Positions 1 to 8,381 of a DNA stretch of 17,682 bases are shown piece after piece. Position numbers and translations under genes: made by a program. Within the stretch, counting starts at the first letter, position 1. The number at the start of each line of letters is the position of its first letter. Location of the stretch: the NCBI GenBank assembly GCA_005223375.1, contig RXOD01004859.1, positions 1 through 17,682 on the forward strand, read 5' to 3'. Source of the DNA: Amoebophrya sp. AT5.2 (taxonomy: Eukaryota > Sar > Dinophyceae > Syndiniales > Amoebophryaceae). The notes beneath the pieces were generated by a model that saw only the letters and a program-made list of their open reading frames with translations, was not told where the DNA came from and did no database searches.

Positions 1-327
1 ACCAGGCGGTTAGATGCCGCCCAGATCATTGGCCTCATTCAATCGGTTCGATTTCGTGTCGCTCCACCATATTGGGGGCGAGATAACCTGTCAGCTAAGT
101 ACTGCGCTGCTTATCGCGAAGTTGTAGACCGACGGCGCGACATGCGCGAAATGCAGACGTCACGGAAAGCCCAGTACGGAAGTCCCAATACGGAACGTCC
201 CAAATACGGAAATACTTCTACTTCTACTTCGGGGGGACGCAGTCCGATCTTCCGTGAACATACTCTGCTCCCACTACTTATTCTTGCGATTCTAGATCTA
301 GTGCAAGCTCAAGTAGAAGTAAAGTAG
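1..327 (+). CDS. Possible 3' end of a plus-strand gene, cut by the window edge
   Basis: Frame 1 is open from the first base to a TAG at 325-327, giving 108 residues with no start needed inside the window. The first ~55 residues have a mixed, protein-like composition (for example APPYWGRDN, then YREVVDRRRDMREMQ). The last ~50 run through short tandem DNA repeats and end in a hydrophobic stretch, LLPLLILAILDLVQAQ, so the true coding end or a splice site may lie earlier, near 170. An open frame of this length by chance is uncommon but possible. I recognise no family. It points opposite to the two large genes. Confidence 0.3.
   Translation, partial: TRRLDAAQIIGLIQSVRFRVAPPYWGRDNLSAKYCAAYREVVDRRRDMREMQTSRKAQYGSPNTERPKYGNTSTSTSGGRSPIFREHTLLPLLILAILDLVQAQVEVK
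175..230. repeat. Degenerate TACGGAA tandem repeat followed by (TACTTC)3
   Basis: Three successive units begin TACGGAA at 175, 189 and 205, the first two continuing with GTCCCAA/CGTCCCAAA (unit lengths 14 and 16). They are followed directly by three TACTTC units at 213-230. The first 11 bases of the TACTTC block recur inverted as AAGTAGAAGTA at 311-321, so the pair could form a long-range hairpin. This looks like non-coding low-complexity DNA. Confidence 0.7.
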
Positions 328-650
328 AGGTGTATCGGACACCGACACACTAAACTTATTACTAGCAAGTAGACATCCGGATCCGCAAGAATAAAGACGA
401 GTACACTTCGACAGTCGCGCCGACCTCAGGAGCAAGTTGACTTTCAATTTCATATCCTGCGTCTGCTGCAGGTTTTGCGTAGCAAACCGAGCCGGTGGTG
501 GGCGCGACGGATCTGGCGCCGGCCGCCGCAGCTTCCAGCAGCGCAGCCGCTCCGGCATCGGGTGCGGTTCCAGAGGAGGTCCGCTGAATATCGTTCTGCT
601 CTACTGTAGCTGCACCGCCGACCATGTCTGTGCTTGGGAAGTGAGAACAA

Positions 651-690
651 CTCGTGGTTTTTGATCAGTGCTCCTCGTGGTTTTTGATCA
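651..690. repeat. Two exact 17-bp direct repeats
   Basis: CTCGTGGTTTTTGATCA occurs at 651-667 and again at 674-690, a 23-bp period. I see no gene around it and no further copies nearby. It could be a small tandem duplication. Confidence 0.85.
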
Positions 691-883
691 TTCTCGATGT
701 TTCGTACTCTAAACTAAGTGAAATAGCGTCCGCACATCAACTTCTGACCTAAATAACGTATGTCAGTCAAACTTCAAAGAAGGCAGAACTTTTGCAGCTT
801 TGCGATTTCTTCTTACGGTTCATCTTCATCAGGAGCAGTCCGCGTCTAGCTAACAGGAAAGTGCTGTTATTGATATAAAACTA

Positions 884-959
884 AGAGAGAGAGAGAGAGA
901 TTCCACAAACTACGAGAACCAATCAATCAATCAATCAGTGCAGTCAGAGTCTCTGACTG
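884..959. repeat. Microsatellites (AG)n and (AATC)4 plus a 19-bp palindrome
   Basis: An AG run occupies 884-900 and four AATC units occupy 921-936. Immediately after, 941-959 reads CAGTCAGAG-T-CTCTGACTG, a perfect 9-bp inverted repeat around a single central base. No coding frame runs through the block. Confidence 0.85.
907..920. repeat. 14-bp dispersed repeat, copy A
   Basis: AAACTACGAGAACC here is identical to 2228-2241. Each copy lies close to a related AT-rich module (GTTATTGAT followed by TAAAACTAA): at 865-884 for copy A and 2248-2266 for copy B, but on opposite sides. The order is therefore shuffled rather than simply duplicated. Confidence 0.7.
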
Positions 960-1006
960 AGACGAAATCGCAGCCGTCAGCCTCCGTCCGCGCGGTGTCT
1001 TTCAGG

Positions 1007-1117
1007 TGGGCCCAAAGGGCTAAGCTGGTACCCGACCCTTCGAGGGTGCCCGCCTAGGTACAAGAGTTCTCCCGCAGGGGGCGGCCGTCGTATTTACCCG
1101 CGTCTGAGCAGTCGCGG
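1007..1117. other. Cluster of GC-rich hairpins, non-coding
   Basis: Several short stems follow one another: GCCC-AAA-GGGC at ~1010-1020; ACCCT-TCG-AGGGT at 1035-1047 enclosed by GTACC (1028-1032) and GGTAC (1057-1061); and CCGCG/CGCGG at ~1099-1117. No long open frame crosses the block. The stems could belong to a structured RNA, but I recognise no tRNA, snRNA, SRP RNA or RNase P signature, so this is a description only. Confidence 0.4.
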
Positions 1118-1557
1118 ACAAACACGCGAGGAGCCCATTAGAAGACATGGCGGGAAGAAACGTTTGACCCAGGAATCCCATAACGTGGTAAGAGCGTACT
1201 TCATCCCACTACGGACCCTTGCACGGCTGCGCTGTCTGTTGCCGACAGGGCCGGAACTGCTCCCAGCAAATGCCCATAAGGCGTCAATCCTATGGATTTA
1301 GGTGACACTCCAACCGCGCCTCGCAGCAAGTGTTGGCGAGGACAGCACACTCGTACGAAATCCTCATCCATTCGGAGGCTCTCAGCATGAATATTCGTCT
1401 GAAACGTCCGACCGTCGCGGTGGTGCATCCAGAGTAGGCATCATGGCGAAAGTTCTCCCAGTCATGCCTCGATAGATGGCACAGAAGATGGTGAATAATG
1501 CGTGAGCGATGGACTAATACAAACAGGAACAGATCAAGAGCGAATGATGTCTGTTCC
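1118..1557. other. Stretch without a recognised gene
   Basis: I see only short chance frames here. Small inverted repeats occur: CCTCGC/GCGAGG around 1318-1340 (loop of 11), and AGGCAT at 1436-1441 against ATGCCT at 1464-1469. There are no tRNA or rRNA motifs. Confidence 0.5.
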
Positions 1558-1739
1558 GAGATCAGGGCACAGACCAAAGCGCCCCCGCATCCACAGGAGC
1601 GGGGCCATAACAGAGAGAGCCAGCCACCAGGAGCGAAAGCATAATGCGCGCCACTGCGTGCGCGAGTAGCAGCAAGTGCTACGCTTTCGAGACATCGTCA
1701 GAGATTCTGCGCGTATCTCCCACCCCCTCGGGGCGGAGA
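1558..1739. repeat. Structured direct repeat, copy 1
   Basis: This ~182-bp segment is a diverged copy of 2052-2228. Shared blocks include GAGATC, AGGGCACAGACC, AGGAGCGGGG followed by CCATA, and GGGCGGAGA. It contains three stem-loops: CCCCGC (1583-1588) with GCGGGG (1599-1604) around a 10-base loop; GTAGCA (1666-1671) with TGCTAC (1677-1682); and ATCTCC (1715-1720) with GGAGAT (1735-1740) enclosing a CCC/GGG stem. The same stems appear at the same relative positions in copy 2. Indels between the copies are not multiples of three, so a shared protein is unlikely. It could be a non-coding RNA gene pair or a structured transposable element; the sense strand is unknown. Confidence 0.65.
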
Positions 1740-2051
1740 TTCTGAATGCAGCATCTGACAACAGCGCGGATTGTAGCAGCAGGCGCTCCCAGTCCACGGC
1801 AGGTAAAAGGAGAACTAGACCAGAACCGCAAGGAGGCGGTTGGGTGTTTCAGCTACTACTATGCCGATGAGCACCAGCGGGGCGACGCCGGTCAGGAGCA
1901 CCCCAGGCGCTCCTTCCACCCACAGCGCCCAGCTCACGCTCAGCAGCAAGCTGCGTAGTGATTGAATAACACTGCCAAGGAGCCTCTAGGAAGTGGAATT
2001 GATCTCAACACTAGAGAGACAGCGCGGAACCGTGGGGCGGCATTTGAGGGT
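1740..2051. other. Spacer between the two structured repeats, no gene recognised
   Basis: I find no convincing coding frame. CAGGCGCTCC occurs twice (near 1779 and 1903). The segment near 1957-1977 reads, on the minus strand, AGTGTTATTCAATCAC, related to the GTGTTATTGAT modules at 861 and 2248. Nothing else stands out. Confidence 0.5.
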
Positions 2052-2228
2052 GAGATCTAGGGCACAGACCGAATCGCCCCTGCACCCATAGGAGCGGGGG
2101 CCATACCAGAGAGCCATGAGGACCGAAATTATAACGCGCATCGCTGCACGAGTAGCATCAGATGCTACATCTTCGAGACTAATCGATTCATAGTCTGCTC
2201 GGATCTCCCTTCCCCCAAGGGGCGGAGA
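2052..2228. repeat. Structured direct repeat, copy 2
   Basis: Diverged partner of 1558-1739, offset by about 494 bp. Hairpin 1 is GCCCCTGC (2076-2083) with GCGGGGGC (2094-2101): eight pairs including one T.G wobble where copy 1 has C-G, with the 10-base loop length kept. Hairpin 2 is GTAGCAT (2152-2158) with ATGCTAC (2162-2168), gaining one T-A pair where copy 1 has an unpaired G/G. Hairpin 3 is TCTCC (2204-2208) with GGAGA (2224-2228) around a C-run/G-run stem. Substitutions fall mainly in loops and linkers or are compatible with pairing. Confidence 0.65.
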
Positions 2229-2241
2229 AACTACGAGAACC
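2228..2241. repeat. 14-bp dispersed repeat, copy B
   Basis: Identical to 907-920. It begins at the right edge of structured repeat copy 2 and is followed by GTAGGAGTGTTATTGATTAAAACTAA-like sequence, which resembles 861-884. Confidence 0.7.
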
Positions 2242-2714
2242 GTAGGAGTGTTATTGATTAAAACTAAAAGTAGAAGGGTGCTTCAGCTTCTGCTTCAGCT
2301 TCATAAAGTTAAAGGTCTTCTAGATCTAGAGGGGAGGCGGGTCTTCTAGAAGGGAGCTTCACTTTCATAGATACATATGATGTTCATCTCAGTAGTGGCC
2401 ATTTGAAGACGCTCGTCTCTAGTTGGTCTCGGTTCATCATGCAGTTCCAGATCCAGTTCGGATTCGGTTTACGCGGCTCTCTATACTTAAGTAAGTACTT
2501 TTCTCGTGGAGACGTACGCACGTAAACTTTAACTTTTGACCGTTCATCATGATCATCAGAACGCTGCAAAGCACCAAGAGCATGGAAAAGCTTTGCTCCC
2601 TCCGTAGCAGCCGGAGCACGACGCGATCGCGTCCTCCATGACGCTTCAGTCATAGACTGTGTCCATCCGGTGTTCCATTCGGCATTTTCCTGGCCGCGTT
2701 ACCGTAGCGGTATA
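2242..2714. other. Low-complexity flank downstream of the RING gene
   Basis: This is the 3' flank of the minus-strand gene that ends at 2715. It contains CTTCAGCTTCTGCTTCAGCTTC-like runs near 2281-2302 and repeated TCTTCTAGA motifs (about 2316-2350). I see no canonical AATAAA on the minus strand and no supported gene; the short minus-strand frames here lack any recognisable domain. Confidence 0.5.
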
Positions 2715-5700
2715 TCAGTCCAGACTTCTTGAAAACCACGGCAGCGAGGAAGGTCCATCAAAATCTTCCTCCCGGACCTCATCTTGTTCTTGATCTTCTA
2801 GGCCTAGATCGAAGAGTTGGGGTTCCAACTGAAGGTCTCCGCGACGGTCCGGCTGTGCTCGCGGTAGGCTCTCTCTGTCTTTCATCATGGTCTTCCTCCG
2901 CACAGTGTCCACAAACTCCTTCAACTTACCGACTCCGCCGAGCAAATCCCTTCCTGACAAGTGGCGCAAATGTGCGCACCAGCTGTCCCACTCGAAACCG
3001 GCCAACGAGTCCCTTATCCGCTTGTGCGCGTCCATCTTCGCCCGCACTGCATCGACATCACCCAAGAAGTTCCGCACTGCTTCATCCAGGTCTGGATTTG
3101 GGTACGCCGGATGTGGACCTTCAAAGTCGGAACGGGGCCATCGATACAACAAGCCATTAAATGTGGGAGGACGAGGAGCTGCGTGATGCGGGCCCGTATT
3201 GCCGCGTGCTCCCGCGGAAGCTCCCCGGCCCAAGGCCGACGAGTGGTCGTGCCTCAGCAGGTCCTCCGCGGCAGCCACAATCGACGGCAGATGCTCCGGC
3301 TCCCCAAAAGGGCTAGCGATCATACTTGCCACGGCGCTTCGGCTCTCGGCTCCTGCTGCGGCTCGAGATCGAGGTGGTCGTTGGATAACGTAATCTTCAT
3401 CGCTGTCGTCCACGGCCTCCAGCCCGTCTGAAGTGCTACCTGATACCCAAGGTGACGCCTCGGGACTGAGCTCGCCGGGGGACCGTGCACTTGAGGAGGC
3501 GCGAGCCCAGTCGTCATGGCCGCGCGCAGCAGGGCGCGAATTATAGTGTCCGTCGGACGAGTGCGGTCGTCGGGGGCGCCTGAATAGCCCTGACCGCGCT
3601 ACGGGGTCTGCTCTCTCGCGATCGGAGTCGCTGTCCACTTCCGCCCTCGACGTCCCTCCGACAGCCATTGTTTCTCCCGGCGTCCGTGGGCCGCTGCTGC
3701 CTTCGCCTTGGTGTTGGTCGTCAGTTGTGCCATTGCTCCTCGTCCTCCCGCTGCCTGCTGTTTGTTCGTCTCGTGCAGATTGCCTCCTGCCTGCTCCGGA
3801 CGAAAGTTGTTGTTCTCCGTCGTTCTTGCAGCTCGCCCGTGCGAGGAGTAGCTCTTCTTCTGCTTCCCTCTTCAGGTCGTGGCGGATGCGGCGAATCCAT
3901 TTTTCCAGGGTTCTCACCACCAGTATTCGGGACACAACGTCCACCGCCTCGCAAAACGACTCGTCCAGAGACGAACTCACGCCCACCCTCTTGCAGACGT
4001 TTTTAGGAGGAGGCGCGCTCTCCGAGGACGAGGGCCCGCCAAGAGCACCCAGCAGGCTCCACTGCGGTTCGTCACCGTCGAGTGCTGTCACCGCGGTCCG
4101 CGGGATGCCGAATTCCACCCTCACCCTGCGGTCCACTTCGTGGTCCCCAAACGCCCCAAAAAATTCCCCCAACGTGCTCTGCACCATGTTCGCGCCTATT
4201 TTGGCAGTGTCCAGCGCATGCATGGGCTTGTCGTCGTCGCCGCCCACGACCATGTTTGTCCCCTCGAGCAGGATGCTGGTCACGGGCAGCGGTGGATCTA
4301 GTAAGCAGTACTCCAGGGCGGCAAGCGACCTCGTTGAAGAGGGCCAAGAACAGGAAGGATGGTCTTTCTCGATCTCGCTGCGGCGGCGCAGCACCGCCTG
4401 CAAATCACTATCCTCCTCCTCGATCGAAGAGGCCGGAAGCGACGGCGGTTGCCGCACGCTGTGCGCGTGCAGGCTCTCCTCCAATAGATTTAAAACTGAA
4501 CAAAATGTCGATCTCGATGTCGTGCCTAAGCCTCGCGTGTCGGTTTCATTTTTGTCGGCTTGTTCCCAATACTCGAAAGCCCAAGCGGGAGAGTTTTCGT
4601 CGAGCTCCGCGCGGTCTTGTACCAAGACCTCCATGTGTTGCTCCAGCAAGAAGTCGATGAGGTCCTCCTTCAAAAGGGCGGAAATCCAGTGCTGGACAGA
4701 GAATGTCGACAACAGCCAATAGGCTGCCCCGGCGGCCTTCGTGGCGATCGTTTGCGTCACCCCGTCGAATTTCTTTCGCAGCTTGTCGCGAAGGCTCAAC
4801 ATTTTTCGTGGTCGAGGTGCCTGGCCGCTGCCGTTGTTCGCTTGACGCGCTGCTGCAGCCACTACCTTCTGGCGCTCCGCCGCGATGTCCTGCTTGTATT
4901 TGCCTGCTTCCACCTTTTCGTGCAGGTCCTCAACGCAGGACTGCTGAAAACGAATGGCATTCAAAACTAGGAAGAGGATGACGCGGCTCCGGAATGGCCG
5001 TTCTGCTTCTTTCCGCACTGGTTCCGCTCCTGCCTCTCGCAGCTGCGCACCTGGTTCTGCGCTCGCGCCAGCGGGACCGACTCCTGCCGACGTTTCTCCG
5101 CCCTCGCCAAGGTCGGCGTAGTTCGCCTCGATTTTTTTAAGCCAGCGCCCCAACTGGGCCAGTCTGCGCAGCAATAGCCGGCGGTAGCGCCGCCTTCTGT
5201 CGACGGTACGATTTCGCCGTGGCTTTCCGAAGCAGCCGTCTTCGGTCCACTTGTAGCCGAGCACAGCAAGGTAGTACTGCTCGTCGCACTTCTGCGCCTC
5301 GGTTTGGAGCCCGCAGCCCAGAAACGAGGCGCATAGGTCCGCCATTACCACGGCTGGCACTGGGTAGTCGCAAATTTCGCCGTCTTTTTCAAAGGGTGCC
5401 GGAACATTTTTCGACCACGACGTCGACAAAAATACCGGCTCCTTCGAGGAGCTGTTCGACGACCCAGCTGCACCGTAACAGACCGAGGCGACGGCCGCTC
5501 TTATCGGGAAGAAGTGCGACCGGCACATCGGACACTTGAGCGTGTCCATTTCCGCGCTCGGCAGCACGGGCTCCGGATCCGCTCTTGAGCGGCCCTGTGG
5601 AATCGTATTTCGGGGATCCAATATCCGCTGCCGCGCGTTGGCGTTCTGGAGGCGGCCTAGCTCTTCACGGTCCAGACGTTGCTTTCGTGCGTGCTCCTTC

Positions 5701-7775
5701 TGCTGACTTTCGATGTAGGCGTCCAAGCACTTGGTGTGCAGCGCGTGCCCGCACGGGTGAAGCACCGAGCAGGGCTCTTGTTCGTCCGCAGCCGCACCTT
5801 CCTGCGTCCCCGGACCTCTCAATGGGTAGCAGCACCACGCGCAGTCGCCCGCGAGAGGGTCGCTACATGATTGTTCTTGATCATCTTCTGGGACAGATGT
5901 TCGCTCCTCGTCCTCCCGATTGGCGTTTTGTTCCTCCGGCTGTTGTAGCCCAGCCACCTTGAACACGTTCCCGAGATAGAGGCAATCCAAGTCCTCGATG
6001 AGCGCATCTAGAACCTCGGGACATACTCTGTACAAGAACATATCGCGTCGCGTTTGCGTCCGCGCGAGGAGGCTCGTTGGAGGAGGCTTGGGCTTGGGCA
6101 GAGGACGCAGAAAACGCAAACGCAAACGCAGCCGCCCTTCAAACGCAGCCGCCCTGCGCGGCAGCGGTTGGGATTGATGAGGTGGCGGTGGTGCCTCCCC
6201 GCCGAGGTGCCTCAGAACCGGCAACACTGAAGAAGGCAGGCCCAGGACAGGGGACGGCGCGGCATTGATTGCAGATGAGGTGGTGGAAGGGTCTGTAGGA
6301 GCAGGAGCAGATCTCTCGTCCTCCTCCCACGCCGCGTGATGAAGCCGGAGCAGAGCGAGGCTCCGGAATTCGGCATCCGTCGCGTTCGCGATCGTTCTCC
6401 TATGCAGCGCATTGATTATCTGCTCGGCGACAACCGCCTCTGCAAGGCGGTCTTCAACCCGCTCCACCGGGCGGAGGTCCCCTGGAGCTCGGTGGTGGGG
6501 GCTCAATTCGTGACCTACTTCCGATCCATCCGATGCAGCACCTACCCCCGACCTGCTCGGAAGAAGATGATTCTCCGGCGGAATGTCCACGACCTGCTGA
6601 GGCGAGGGCGTGCGCGTGCTGGCTCTCGATCTTGTCGCGGTGCTCGCGCTTCTCCCTATCCCGTCCCCCGCAGCTTCTAGGAACCTCATCGTGCTCCTCC
6701 TCCTACCCGGTTGCATAAGATCATGATCATCTTCCTCAGGCATTCCTGCTTCCGCTACTTGCGCTTCTTGATCAGCTTGTCCTTCGAAATCGAGATCCAT
6801 CGCGTTTGCTACTTCTGTGGCCGCAGAACCGCGCCTCTGGTCGCCGTGCCCGAGCTGCTGCACCGGAGTCTGAGGCCCATCTTCGCGCTCGGCATCCCCA
6901 TCCCCCCCGAGTGCCAGATTGCGAAAACGGTTCAGAAAAGCCGGCGTTATGCCAGCACGATCGAGAAGCCTACTAGTTATTCGCTCTGGTGCTTCTGCTG
7001 CTGGAGCGGGACCGTCTCCTAGATGCGGATTCGCAGCTCGTCCCTCGACGAGGCTGTCACGCGGGACCTCGACCGTTCGGCCAGCCCAAGCAGTTGGAGC
7101 TGTGATCCCTCCTCGAGTAGTCATACTCATGATCCTCGTCATCCGCGCGGCCATTACTTGCTGCTCCTGCGCGGAAGGACCGGGTCCCGGCGGGGGTGGT
7201 GACCATACGAGGTCCTGTGGCGGTGGTGGGAATGAGGATAGCGACAGTAGTGTGCTGGTGCCCGTCCGGCGCGGCAGTTGCTGCAGAAATCGATGCGGCA
7301 AACGCGCTGGCGACTCGGCGGGGAAGTCGACGTTGTCAGACGTCCTCGACGTCGGCCCTCGTAACATTGACGGCGTGCTTACGGAAGCCGCGAATCCCGG
7401 AAATATCGGATGAGCGAGCGCAGTACGCGGTATAGAAGCCGTTTCCGGAGTACGAGGAGCTGGGACGGGATGTGGCCTAGGTTCTGTTTCCAGAGTTGCT
7501 CTTGCACTTGTAGAGCCATCCATCGGAGTGGCATGCGCGACACCGCCATTGCGAATGTGTCTAACTCCCAGCGACGACGTTGATTGGACTCGTTCTCGAC
7601 CTTCTCCACCACTCGACAGCCGGTTCACTTCATTCCCAACGGCCGAACGCGCACCCGCCTGATCATGTGTTGCAGAGACGAACAAAAGCCTCGACCTGCT
7701 GTCCAGCTCCAGTGCGCTCAATGTGAATGTCGTCCACAGCGACACCCTCACCCATCCCCACGCGACGAGCATCAT
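2715..7775 (-). CDS. Large RING-H2-type protein with N-terminal signal peptide or anchor; family unknown
   Basis: This is a single frame of 1686 residues. An in-frame TGA lies at 7821-7823, and the first ATG after it is at 7773-7775 (a second follows at once), so I start there. Residues 1-23 are hydrophobic (MMLVAWGWVRVSLWTTFTLSA), a probable signal peptide or signal anchor. Residues ~40-545 are Pro/Ser/Arg/Gly-rich and likely disordered. A zinc-binding RING-H2 pattern follows: C645, C648, C675, H677, H680, C683, C748, C751. The 64-residue gap before the last pair exceeds the usual RING range and holds a basic helical stretch. Arg-rich helices lie near 850-885, and hydrophobic segments near 930-942 and 1030-1050 could touch membrane. 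Ser/acid-rich sequence follows, then a mixed helical block at ~1540-1640. RING proteins usually act as E3 ubiquitin ligases; that role is inferred. The Cys/His layout recalls the RING of VPS18, but I see no beta-propeller. Introns hidden inside the low-complexity parts cannot be excluded. Confidence 0.75.
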   Translation of the reverse strand: MMLVAWGWVRVSLWTTFTLSALELDSRSRLLFVSATHDQAGARSAVGNEVNRLSSGGEGRERVQSTSSLGVRHIRNGGVAHATPMDGSTSARATLETEPRPHPVPAPRTPETASIPRTALAHPIFPGFAASVSTPSMLRGPTSRTSDNVDFPAESPARLPHRFLQQLPRRTGTSTLLSLSSFPPPPQDLVWSPPPPGPGPSAQEQQVMAARMTRIMSMTTRGGITAPTAWAGRTVEVPRDSLVEGRAANPHLGDGPAPAAEAPERITSRLLDRAGITPAFLNRFRNLALGGDGDAEREDGPQTPVQQLGHGDQRRGSAATEVANAMDLDFEGQADQEAQVAEAGMPEEDDHDLMQPGRRRSTMRFLEAAGDGIGRSASTATRSRASTRTPSPQQVVDIPPENHLLPSRSGVGAASDGSEVGHELSPHHRAPGDLRPVERVEDRLAEAVVAEQIINALHRRTIANATDAEFRSLALLRLHHAAWEEDERSAPAPTDPSTTSSAINAAPSPVLGLPSSVLPVLRHLGGEAPPPPHQSQPLPRRAAAFEGRLRLRLRFLRPLPKPKPPPTSLLARTQTRRDMFLYRVCPEVLDALIEDLDCLYLGNVFKVAGLQQPEEQNANREDEERTSVPEDDQEQSCSDPLAGDCAWCCYPLRGPGTQEGAAADEQEPCSVLHPCGHALHTKCLDAYIESQQKEHARKQRLDREELGRLQNANARQRILDPRNTIPQGRSRADPEPVLPSAEMDTLKCPMCRSHFFPIRAAVASVCYGAAGSSNSSSKEPVFLSTSWSKNVPAPFEKDGEICDYPVPAVVMADLCASFLGCGLQTEAQKCDEQYYLAVLGYKWTEDGCFGKPRRNRTVDRRRRYRRLLLRRLAQLGRWLKKIEANYADLGEGGETSAGVGPAGASAEPGAQLREAGAEPVRKEAERPFRSRVILFLVLNAIRFQQSCVEDLHEKVEAGKYKQDIAAERQKVVAAAARQANNGSGQAPRPRKMLSLRDKLRKKFDGVTQTIATKAAGAAYWLLSTFSVQHWISALLKEDLIDFLLEQHMEVLVQDRAELDENSPAWAFEYWEQADKNETDTRGLGTTSRSTFCSVLNLLEESLHAHSVRQPPSLPASSIEEEDSDLQAVLRRRSEIEKDHPSCSWPSSTRSLAALEYCLLDPPLPVTSILLEGTNMVVGGDDDKPMHALDTAKIGANMVQSTLGEFFGAFGDHEVDRRVRVEFGIPRTAVTALDGDEPQWSLLGALGGPSSSESAPPPKNVCKRVGVSSSLDESFCEAVDVVSRILVVRTLEKWIRRIRHDLKREAEEELLLARASCKNDGEQQLSSGAGRRQSARDEQTAGSGRTRSNGTTDDQHQGEGSSGPRTPGETMAVGGTSRAEVDSDSDRERADPVARSGLFRRPRRPHSSDGHYNSRPAARGHDDWARASSSARSPGELSPEASPWVSGSTSDGLEAVDDSDEDYVIQRPPRSRAAAGAESRSAVASMIASPFGEPEHLPSIVAAAEDLLRHDHSSALGRGASAGARGNTGPHHAAPRPPTFNGLLYRWPRSDFEGPHPAYPNPDLDEAVRNFLGDVDAVRAKMDAHKRIRDSLAGFEWDSWCAHLRHLSGRDLLGGVGKLKEFVDTVRRKTMMKDRESLPRAQPDRRGDLQLEPQLFDLGLEDQEQDEVREEDFDGPSSLPWFSRSLD

Positions 7776-8381
7776 TAGAAGAGATGCAGATATTTCTTGG
7801 AACACATATGACAAAGAAATTCAAATGGTGTTGACGGTTGTTTTGTACTTGCTTCGTTCAATAATTTTGCGGTTGCGAGTGAAAACCATGCGATTTACTT
7901 ACTGCTGATTTTTCTGTCGCACTCGAGTCAGAGGGACTCGTTTGAGTTATTCCGGCACGACAGAATGCATTTCTTCAACATTCCTTCAAGGGGTACGGCG
8001 AGTGATCGATGTCCGCAGAACGAGGTGGCACAGGAGCACGAAGACGGCGGATCAGAAAGAACGAAGTACGACTCGTAGAGAACGAGAACGGATCGAAACA
8101 AATTTGTTCTGGTGTGATCACGTTCACGAACAATTCAAGAATCCAACCAATTCAAACGAACTGACCGGCTCCATCGGAGCGAACTAGCCCAGCGTCCTCA
8201 CGCCGGTTTTACCAAGAACAAGATGAATACCAAATATATATATAGATTCGCCCGGCGTCTGGTTTATTAAGGTTGAAATTGAAAATAAAGTGGTCGATGC
8301 ATCGCATCGATCTTTTAGGGTTCCTTCAAAGAAATTGATGGCCATCGGCGAATGTGCATCAATGGCTTCCTGACACTTTCT
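7776..8381. other. Intergenic gap between the two large minus-strand genes
   Basis: About 0.6 kb holding the 3' end of listerin and the upstream region of the RING gene. It is more AT-rich than the coding DNA. Visible features are an (AT)n run near 8233-8244, the palindrome CGATGCATCG at 8295-8304, and a candidate poly(A) signal at 8263-8268. No gene is supported; the 81-codon plus-strand frame at 7942-8187 is charged, low-information sequence. Confidence 0.6.
8263..8268 (-). promoter_or_regulatory. Candidate poly(A) signal AATAAA for listerin
   Basis: The minus strand reads AATAAA (plus strand TTTATT) about 114 bases after the listerin stop codon, a plausible distance for 3'-end formation. 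The hexamer is short and could occur by chance in AT-rich DNA. Confidence 0.35.

Noticed and set aside
40..70. GGTTCGATTTC, resembling a tRNA T-loop
   Set aside because: The flanking bases do not form a T stem and no anticodon or acceptor arm can be built around it.
362..625. Ala-rich minus-strand frame of 87 codons that could be a first exon
   Set aside because: Composition is protein-like for about 60 residues, but there is no homology, no convincing donor site and no continuing exon to the left within the window.
3727..4722. 331-codon plus-strand open frame antisense to the RING gene
   Set aside because: It is Ser/Arg-rich with no domain and mirrors the GC-biased codon use of the minus-strand gene; a shadow frame.
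7942..8187. 81-codon plus-strand frame in the intergenic gap
   Set aside because: Charged, low-information sequence, no domain, and it lies over the 3' flank of listerin.
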